A stretch of DNA of 64,000 nucleotides from a bacterium (lineage in GTDB: Bacteria; Zhuqueibacterota; Zhuqueibacteria; Residuimicrobiales; Krinioviventaceae), in the NCBI GenBank assembly GCA_029561455.1, contig JAKQIY010000068.1, positions 310,001-374,000 of the forward strand, written 5' to 3'. Shown here one piece after another: positions 54,294 through 61,074 of the stretch. Numbering within the stretch: the stretch's first letter is position 1; the number at the start of each line of letters is the position of its first letter. Position numbers and translations under genes: made by a program. Under the pieces are notes generated by a model that did not search any database, was not told the DNA's origin, and saw only the letters and a program-made list of their open reading frames with translations.

Positions 54294-55223
54294 TTAAATT
54301 TTTGTCAAAATTTCCTTAATCCTGGCATCAACCTGATCGCGATAGGGATACGATTCAATCGTTTCCCGGTATTGGGTGGAAAGCGATGCGGCAGTTATGC
54401 CTATGGCGATCGCTTCCGGCAGGGGTTTATTTTCGCTTAATCCTACGGCAAGTCCGGCGTTAAATGCATCACCGGCGCCCACGCTATCGACGACCTTAAC
54501 TTTAAGCGCCGGGATATGCTTTACACCCTGTTTTGAAGCCCATAAAACGCCTTTAGCGCCCAGGGTGAGAATAATATTTTCCGGTCCCAAATCTAATAAC
54601 GCAGCGGCCAAATCCTCATCAGGAATAGGATCATTGGGCTCCAGACCGATACATACACGGCCTTCTGTTTCATTTGGCACCAAAGCAAATACAGAACTGA
54701 GATCGTAACCCCGTAAATCTACAGCCGGGGCAGGATTGAGAATGAATTTAATACCCTGGGCTTTTGCTGCCTGGCCGGCAGCCAGGGCGGTATTGACCGG
54801 AATTTCCAAAGGAGATAAAATTACATCGGCTGATTCGATGATGTGTTTATGTTTATCAATATCCTGAGGTAAAAAATCACCGTTAGCGGCAATATCGATA
54901 ACAATTGAATTGGTGCCTTTGGAGCTAAAGATAATAAAACCGACAGCCGTAGGAAATTTTTCCGAGTACAAAACACCGCTGCAACTTACCTTTTCTTTTT
55001 GCAGTAATTCTAGAAATTCCTCGCCAAAATTATCCCTGCCGATTTTTCCCATAAAGGTCGATTCAGCGCCAAGACGAGCCGCACAAGCAGCCATGTTTGA
55101 TCCTTTGCCGCCATGGGTAGTATGATAATTATAACCCATTACGGTTTCTCCTTCAAGAGGAATTCTTTTTGTATCCATGACCAGCGCCACGATATAACTT
55201 CCTACAACCGTTACTTTACCCAT
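54294..55223 (-). CDS. PfkB-family sugar kinase (ribokinase- or deoxyribokinase-like)
   Basis: 309 aa. The N-terminus MGKVTVVGSYIVALVMDTKRIPLEGET and THGGKGSNMAACAARLGA are ribokinase-like, but the first motif lacks the usual Asn-x-Asp (SYIVAL instead of SSNTDM). The anion hole near residue 250 is DSVGAGDAFNAGLAVGL, the general PfkB form. These changes suggest a substrate other than ribose. Next to a RhaT-type permease and with DeoC in the same locus, a deoxyribokinase role is attractive but unproven. AT-rich 74- and 82-nt gaps flank it and could carry an internal promoter. Confidence 0.85.
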   Translation of the reverse strand: MGKVTVVGSYIVALVMDTKRIPLEGETVMGYNYHTTHGGKGSNMAACAARLGAESTFMGKIGRDNFGEEFLELLQKEKVSCSGVLYSEKFPTAVGFIIFSSKGTNSIVIDIAANGDFLPQDIDKHKHIIESADVILSPLEIPVNTALAAGQAAKAQGIKFILNPAPAVDLRGYDLSSVFALVPNETEGRVCIGLEPNDPIPDEDLAAALLDLGPENIILTLGAKGVLWASKQGVKHIPALKVKVVDSVGAGDAFNAGLAVGLSENKPLPEAIAIGITAASLSTQYRETIESYPYRDQVDARIKEILTKI

Positions 55224-55297
55224 AAATAAACCTTAAATTTTGTTAAATATCACTTTAAACTATTATTATGAAATTGTTCTTATAAAAATATTTACAC

Positions 55298-56425
55298 TCA
55301 TTTCAGTCCATACATAGCCAGCACATTATCAAGTGGAATATCGGCCTGTAAATGATGCGAACCGGCCATAATGTAACCACCGTTTTTACCCAATACATTA
55401 GCGATATACTGCACATTTTCTTTTACCTGTTGTGGCGAAGCATGTGGTAAAAATTGTTGAACATCGATTCCACCGTGAAAAGCCAGCTGGCCGCCGAATT
55501 CCTTTGCCAGCCGTTCCGGATTCATATTCCTTGCCGAAGGTTGAACAGGATTGAGAATTTTTAAACCCATATCTATCAATGTCGGTATCAAAGTATAAAT
55601 TGAACCACAGCAATGCATCATCACCGGTTTATTATATTTGGCAGCTATATCAATCAATTTTTTATGAAATGGTTGAATATATTCCTGGTACATAGCCGGG
55701 CTTATCAATAAATTTTCCTGGGAAGCTACATCATCATAAAAATAGACAATATCAATTAAATCTTCCGCTATATCCAAAACCCGGCGTAGATTTTCATAAT
55801 GCACTTCGGCAATACGTTCCATAACATAAACAACCATATCAGGATTCATAGCCAGGTCGAGTTGAAATTTTTCAAAATTATACAGTGACCAGGCCGTTTC
55901 AAAAAATGAACCCACCCGCCAGCGAATGTTATATAGAGCTGTATCATTCAGATCATTTATGTAATCGCGTAAATGGCTGAAATCCCACCAGTCCGGCTCC
56001 GGCCAGTGATATTTTTTTAAATCATCAATACTCGAGGCTGTTTCAAGGGGAAATGAAGCAAACTCGTCCAGGAATCCAAACGGGGTTTGCACTCTTTTGC
56101 GATGCGCCCCCCAGATATCGCGTGAAGAACCGTCGGGCTCAATTTTACGCCACATACCGCTTAATGAAGCCCTTTCCTGTGAACTTTTTAAATTAACTTG
56201 TGATTCATCCACCTGCGGATTATGGCAGAAATTATCATAGTAGACGATTCGGCAATCAACATCCAGTTTTTTCAATATTTCTTTTCGATCATCAGTCCCG
56301 AAATATTCTGCCAGCTTTTGCCAAATTTCCGGTACTGCGGCAAAATCTCTGGGGGTACGATCCGGTTTTTGATAATGGATCGCATTGTTTACTCTATCCT
56401 TATGGGATCGGTCTTTTTCGGGCAT
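55298..56425 (-). CDS. uroporphyrinogen decarboxylase family protein (methyltransferase-like)
   Basis: 375 aa from the ATG at 56425 (AGGGAA upstream); a TTG 10 codons earlier is less likely. The C-terminal half has the URO-D/MtaA-like features: YFYDDVASQENLLISPAMYQEY, PVMMHCCGSIYTLIPTLIDMG with the His-x-Cys metal ligands of corrinoid methyltransferases, PVQPSARNMNPERLAKEFGG and the closing AFHGGID. It lacks the arginine cluster of true HemE. Such proteins demethylate corrinoid or thiol carriers; no corrinoid-protein gene is nearby. Its role in a ribose locus is unknown; removal of a methyl group from a modified sugar is one speculative option. The product is cytoplasmic. Confidence 0.82.
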   Translation of the reverse strand: MPEKDRSHKDRVNNAIHYQKPDRTPRDFAAVPEIWQKLAEYFGTDDRKEILKKLDVDCRIVYYDNFCHNPQVDESQVNLKSSQERASLSGMWRKIEPDGSSRDIWGAHRKRVQTPFGFLDEFASFPLETASSIDDLKKYHWPEPDWWDFSHLRDYINDLNDTALYNIRWRVGSFFETAWSLYNFEKFQLDLAMNPDMVVYVMERIAEVHYENLRRVLDIAEDLIDIVYFYDDVASQENLLISPAMYQEYIQPFHKKLIDIAAKYNKPVMMHCCGSIYTLIPTLIDMGLKILNPVQPSARNMNPERLAKEFGGQLAFHGGIDVQQFLPHASPQQVKENVQYIANVLGKNGGYIMAGSHHLQADIPLDNVLAMYGLK

Positions 56426-56466
56426 AGTTAATTCCCTGAATTTTGAATTCAACAAGGGTTACTTTA

Positions 56467-57765
56467 TTACTTTTTCGTTTCTTCCCAAACCGTTTGCTCA
56501 AGCGGCAATGAGGTTGGGGTTTTATAGGGTATATTAATAATATCACCTTTAATATATCCACCATTTTGTAAAATATTCCATTTCCCAACTTCGACTGTCT
56601 TGTCGATTAAGTCATTCCATTGTATCTTTTGGGGGAAAATTTCTTTAATTGCAATATTATCGATGGGTAAATCTTTAAGTATACTCCATTTTACAGGGAT
56701 ATTTTGTAAACCCATAACCGTTCCCAGAATACCGACGACACTGGAAGGATTGCAATCACTATCGCGACCGCAACGCATGGAGATATTCATCGACTTCCAA
56801 AAATCACCTTCGCCATACAACAAGCCCATATAAATATAGGCGCCATTGATCCGCACATCAACCCCGCTGACCAGTTTGCCATCTTTAATACCCCATTTCG
56901 GTTCCAGCTTTTTCCAGGCATCCTGCCAGTTCGGATATCGCTGGTGCAGATCAAGCACATCTTGCACCATCTTGGCATACCCGCTTTCCGCCGGAATTGC
57001 TTTTAAACTATATTCCGCTAATACTCTGGGATTCTTTTCAAAAAATGCCTCACAATACATAGCCGCAACCGCCATACCAGCATATACGCCATCGCCATAA
57101 TTCATAATATGCCCGACTTTGTCACCCCAGGCATTACTGATACGCGGCATTCCGGGGGATATTAGACCAAATAAATCCGCTTCGATCTGAAAATCGATGG
57201 CGTCACCCCAGGGAGTATAACGGGGATTTCCGGACAGAGGTGGCCAAATACCTCTTAAAAAATTGTCATACGCGCCTTTGTTGGCACACCAAATTCTTTC
57301 GGGATCAATATAGGAAATCCACTCCTCAGCAATTTCACGGGCGGTAACATCCAAACCATATTTATGAATTGCATGTAAAAACATAAATTCAACATACAAG
57401 TCATCCTGGTCGGACATCTCTTCCGGTTTATATATTTCCCAGTTCTGTTTGTCAATTACAAATTGTTTGGCAAATTTCCGTTTTTCCTGCCAGTCTCCGG
57501 GGTGTTCATTTATTTTTTGTTCAATTTCAGGTTTAATGCGATACCAATCTTCAAGGTCAAACGGTACAATTTCACCCTGCCAACGACCCTCGGTCCATTG
57601 AGCATACAACACACCTATTGCCTGACCTAACCAACCACCAGCTACTTTATCTGTATACTCTTGAAGGGATAGCTGTCTGCAAGGCTGTTGTTCGCTGTAA
57701 ACAGGATATATGGTTATACATAAAAATAATAAGATCAAATAAATAATTGAATTTTTCTTAATCAT
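56467..57765 (-). CDS. exported ADP-ribosylglycohydrolase-family protein (copy D)
   Basis: 432 aa; GGAAAGGA precedes the ATG. Sec signal peptide cleaved near VYS-EQ. Features: DKVAGGWLGQAIGVLYAQWTEG, an inserted segment of about 50 residues not seen in B/C, SDQDDLYVEFMFLHAIHKYG, DFQIEADLFGLISPGMP, GHIMNYGDGVYAGM and CGRDSDCNPSSVVGILG. It is shorter than B and C because it has no large C-terminal beta module. It is the first gene after the terminator at 57850 and probably the first of the operon. It belongs to the same subfamily as B and C, all three with Cys-Asn-Pro after the second Asp pair. Confidence 0.85.
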   Translation of the reverse strand: MIKKNSIIYLILLFLCITIYPVYSEQQPCRQLSLQEYTDKVAGGWLGQAIGVLYAQWTEGRWQGEIVPFDLEDWYRIKPEIEQKINEHPGDWQEKRKFAKQFVIDKQNWEIYKPEEMSDQDDLYVEFMFLHAIHKYGLDVTAREIAEEWISYIDPERIWCANKGAYDNFLRGIWPPLSGNPRYTPWGDAIDFQIEADLFGLISPGMPRISNAWGDKVGHIMNYGDGVYAGMAVAAMYCEAFFEKNPRVLAEYSLKAIPAESGYAKMVQDVLDLHQRYPNWQDAWKKLEPKWGIKDGKLVSGVDVRINGAYIYMGLLYGEGDFWKSMNISMRCGRDSDCNPSSVVGILGTVMGLQNIPVKWSILKDLPIDNIAIKEIFPQKIQWNDLIDKTVEVGKWNILQNGGYIKGDIINIPYKTPTSLPLEQTVWEETKK

Positions 57766-57849
57766 TATTTTTCCTTTCCCGAAAAATAATCACAACACCG
57801 TTCTTGTTGAAACAAGCAGATAATAATCATATCTTTCGGTAACCTGAAA

Positions 57850-57882
57850 AATCCCGACTGCCTGCAAGTAATACAGGCAGCC
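57850..57882 (-). terminator. intrinsic terminator after the PorV-like gene
   Basis: CCCG-x-CTGCCTG (57853-57864) pairs with CAGGCAG-x-CCGGG (about 57874-57884): an 11-bp stem with one mismatch and a 9-nt loop. On the minus strand it is followed by ATTTTTCAGG. It lies about 17 nt past the stop of the PorV-like gene at 57901 and separates the receptor operon (57901-64000) from the ribosyl locus. Confidence 0.8.
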
Positions 57883-57900
57883 GGGAAAACAAAGACAAAA

Positions 57901-58941
57901 TTAATCAACTTTGAAACATACCGAGAACAAATGTACATTTGTTAATCGGCCATAATCCAGATACGCATAATCAATTTGTCCGGTCATCCCACCCATTGAG
58001 AAATTAATACCGGTACCCAGGGTAAGACCCTGTTCATCATAGTTGAATTTATAACCGCCACGCAACATGAGCACTTCCATTAAGCCATATTCCAGGGCAG
58101 CATGAATCCGTTCGGGGCCGTCATTGGGATGAACGCCTTCCAGGAAAGCAGACAGTTTATGCGGTGAATCGGTTTTAGGTTCGATTATATCATAACCGAT
58201 ACCGGCCCGGAAATCAATCGGCATACGTACGCTTTGCGGTAAACCGTACAACTGGGTAAAACCGACAAATTCAGTATCCGGACCAAAATTGCGGGCAACC
58301 ATAGAGAGACGTAAAGATCTGAAACCGGTTCTGTAATAAATACCATAATCAGTGTTCCAGTTCTTCACTTTTGTATCATCCAGTTTTTCCTCAATATAAC
58401 TTATATTACCACCAATAGATAATTTGTCGGTAATCATCCTGGCATAGGATAAACCGATCATGACATCTCCGGCAGTAAAAGTACCCAAATCACCACTGCG
58501 TTCAGTTAAACCGATACTTTCATTATAGACGTTTTCCGTACGATACATATCGCCGATATCCAGATTGGCGAAAAACAATCCAAAGTTTCCCCACTTGCCG
58601 AAATTCTTGGCAACAGCGGCAGTGAGGTATGCGATATCGGCTACATAATTGATCTTGGTAACACTAATATCAATATTTTTTACATCAACCAGGTTAGCTG
58701 GATTGTTAAAAATGGCGGAAACATTATTTTCAGTCAAACCGCTTTTGATATCAGCTAATGCAGCAGATCGTGCCGAGGTTGGTAAATGTAAAAACTGCCA
58801 GCCGGTTTGACCAACCCGGTTAAAATCCGGGGGTTCAAATCCCGCAACCGGCGATTTTGGTGTTTGCGCCATTAGTAATGGAACATAACACAGCACAAGT
58901 AAAGATATTAGTAAATATATCTTGATGTATTTATTCTTCAT
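57901..58941 (-). CDS. PorV/UPF0164 family outer membrane protein
   Basis: 346 aa; CGGAGGGA precedes the ATG. Signal peptide cleaved near LMA-QT. The signature of the family is FLHLPTSARSAALADIKSGLT followed by FNNPANLVDV, and the rest alternates in beta-strands to the last residues VHLFSVCFKVD. This class includes PorV, the outer-membrane shuttle of type IX secretion, and many paralogues encoded beside a TonB receptor and a large sorted protein, as here. It may help place the 58978-60990 product on the cell surface (inference). Confidence 0.85.
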   Translation of the reverse strand: MKNKYIKIYLLISLLVLCYVPLLMAQTPKSPVAGFEPPDFNRVGQTGWQFLHLPTSARSAALADIKSGLTENNVSAIFNNPANLVDVKNIDISVTKINYVADIAYLTAAVAKNFGKWGNFGLFFANLDIGDMYRTENVYNESIGLTERSGDLGTFTAGDVMIGLSYARMITDKLSIGGNISYIEEKLDDTKVKNWNTDYGIYYRTGFRSLRLSMVARNFGPDTEFVGFTQLYGLPQSVRMPIDFRAGIGYDIIEPKTDSPHKLSAFLEGVHPNDGPERIHAALEYGLMEVLMLRGGYKFNYDEQGLTLGTGINFSMGGMTGQIDYAYLDYGRLTNVHLFSVCFKVD

Positions 58942-58977
58942 TATACATCCCTCCGATTAAATGGGAATTCAAAGCTC

Positions 58978-60990
58978 TTATTTAATAATTACAAATTTAC
59001 CGATTTTTTCTTCTCCTTCATGTCCGGCTACATGTGATTCGACATGGAAGAGATATGTACCTGGCGCTACATACTGGAGATATTTATTTACCTGGTAATC
59101 TCCAAGAGCTCTTGATCCCCACGGTTCTGCGCCGCTACCATCATTATGCTCAATTGTCCTGATGTGCTCGCCGGCCAGGGTGTAAATACGAATCGTGCAT
59201 TTGGAGGGGACATTAACAAACTCGATACGGTATCCTTCACCTTCACCACGAAGTTGACTGTGTTGAATAAATGGATTTGGGTACACACGAATGTCACTCA
59301 TTTTATTGCTTGGTGCAGCCATAGGATAAACAGGATCCAGGTTGGCATTAACCAGTCCACTTTCCAATGATGGCACACTGGTTACTGAAGGATTAAAAGG
59401 CCAGGGGGAATTGTGACCAGTATCATAACTGGTGACGGCATAATAATAACCAACACCTAATTGCAAATTAGAATCATTGTAAGTTACCATACCGTCTTCC
59501 ATTTCAACATTAGCAACGGGAATATCACTGACCAGGGTCCAGGGACCAACATTTCGGAAAGTAGAACGGTACACACGATAACCGGCAACATCAAAGACAC
59601 CATAATCCGGGTCACGGTAAGATGATTCAATCGCCGGCCATTGTACTTTAACACCCAATGGCAAGGGAGTCAATGTCAGGGAATTCATGCCGTTGGTTGG
59701 GGTTGGCGGTGGATCGGGACATTGATAACCATTGTTATATAATTCAATAGCAGCATCAATATTTTCCCACAAACGTGTAGCACCATCTTTAAGGTGACTT
59801 TCATTTTCAGTACCACCAGCAGCTACCCGGTTAAAATCCATCATACCACAAGCGACAGCCATAACAAATTTAATTTCGGCGCCCGGCGCAAGACTATAAG
59901 GACCGGTAGCATACAGGTAATCGGGCTGCCGTTCATAACGGGTTATGGCGCGTGCAGTTAAACCCAAACGACTGGCTTCAGCAGCTAATGAATTGCCAAA
60001 CTCATCCGTCATTGGTAAAGGTTGATCATATTTTAATGAAGCTAAAATATAATCATCCGGATCGAAATCGACTTCAGGGTTATCATTCATGATATCTAAC
60101 TGTACCCGATTTGATTGCTGATTTAAATTGGCTTTATCAACAACGTTCATGTGATCGCGTTCATTTGGATCAGCTTTTTGCGGTTTTTCAATCCAGTAAT
60201 AAGTAAAATATTGTGGAGCGCGGAATTCATGATTTATAGCCGCAGGTGAAAAAATATCAGCTGGTTCACCTTTGTCGCTACGAGTCAAACCATAAGAACG
60301 TACAACAGGTTGATTGTCGGAATTCCATAAAACATCATCATGGAAATAGAATGCTTCATGGTCAATATCCCATTCATATTGCTCATCATCATCCCAGCCG
60401 CCGGCTATCGGGGTGGCAATGGAGATTTCCGCAGTCGGAGCAAACCGGAAATTGGTAATATTATGAGTTCCAGTATTCTTGAAAGTATACTCGTAAATGA
60501 TGAAATCATCATATTTCGGATAACTCCACGCTAATGCCCGGAAATGCATTTCGACGCCATATTTCACCATTAAACATGAACCGCTGACAATCTCTTCAGC
60601 CAGCATAGATGGATTGGTCATGTTATAATTAGTTTCCAGTTTAGTATCGGAAAGTGGTGAAATATGAGTCGGGTTGGGATCATAAGCCATACAGAGGCGG
60701 AACGGAATACCAATGCCATCGACTTCACCCCAGGCCATCCAACCGGACCATTCGCACATACCATAATGATCATTCATATTTGACCCAAGCAAATGTCCGG
60801 GATAATCGAATTTGTAAAATTCACTTCCTCCTGATGTAGGTTGACCTACGGAAGCTGTATTCCAGATTCGAGCCCATAATTTGGAGCGGGTCAATTCTTT
60901 ATAATTCCATCCGGCCCCGTACACCTGGGTCATTAGAACCATCAGGGCTAGGATGGTAATTGATATAAATCGGATTATTTTTCGATTCAT
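58978..60990 (-). CDS. secreted protein with fibronectin-like region and T9SS-type C-terminal domain
   Basis: 670 aa; CAGGAG precedes the ATG; signal peptide cleaved near VYG-AG. The long N-terminal region (about 25-430) is beta-rich with many Asp/Tyr/Trp residues (GMCEWSGWMAWGEVDG, FRFAPTAEISIATP). A fibronectin III-like stretch follows (about 440-545; VKWPAIESSYRD, YRVYRSTFRNVGPW, YYYAVTSYDTGHNSPW). The C-terminus is a sorting-type domain: IRVYPNPFIQ, CTIRIYTLAGEHIRTI, VAPGTYLFHVES and a closing EEKIGKFVIIK. It is likely surface-attached or released by a type IX-like route; the function is unknown. Confidence 0.82.
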   Translation of the reverse strand: MNRKIIRFISITILALMVLMTQVYGAGWNYKELTRSKLWARIWNTASVGQPTSGGSEFYKFDYPGHLLGSNMNDHYGMCEWSGWMAWGEVDGIGIPFRLCMAYDPNPTHISPLSDTKLETNYNMTNPSMLAEEIVSGSCLMVKYGVEMHFRALAWSYPKYDDFIIYEYTFKNTGTHNITNFRFAPTAEISIATPIAGGWDDDEQYEWDIDHEAFYFHDDVLWNSDNQPVVRSYGLTRSDKGEPADIFSPAAINHEFRAPQYFTYYWIEKPQKADPNERDHMNVVDKANLNQQSNRVQLDIMNDNPEVDFDPDDYILASLKYDQPLPMTDEFGNSLAAEASRLGLTARAITRYERQPDYLYATGPYSLAPGAEIKFVMAVACGMMDFNRVAAGGTENESHLKDGATRLWENIDAAIELYNNGYQCPDPPPTPTNGMNSLTLTPLPLGVKVQWPAIESSYRDPDYGVFDVAGYRVYRSTFRNVGPWTLVSDIPVANVEMEDGMVTYNDSNLQLGVGYYYAVTSYDTGHNSPWPFNPSVTSVPSLESGLVNANLDPVYPMAAPSNKMSDIRVYPNPFIQHSQLRGEGEGYRIEFVNVPSKCTIRIYTLAGEHIRTIEHNDGSGAEPWGSRALGDYQVNKYLQYVAPGTYLFHVESHVAGHEGEEKIGKFVIIK

Positions 60991-61074
60991 TTATTCTCTC
61001 CTGTAAAATTAACTGCAATACATTTTTCAGAATAATTAAATATGATTTTCTTCATTATTCATATTAATCACTAT

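Noticed and set aside
58829-58845. T-arm-like sequence (GGGTTCAAATCCC) suggesting a tRNA
   Set aside because: It lies inside the PorV-like coding frame, and no acceptor, D or anticodon arms can be paired around it.
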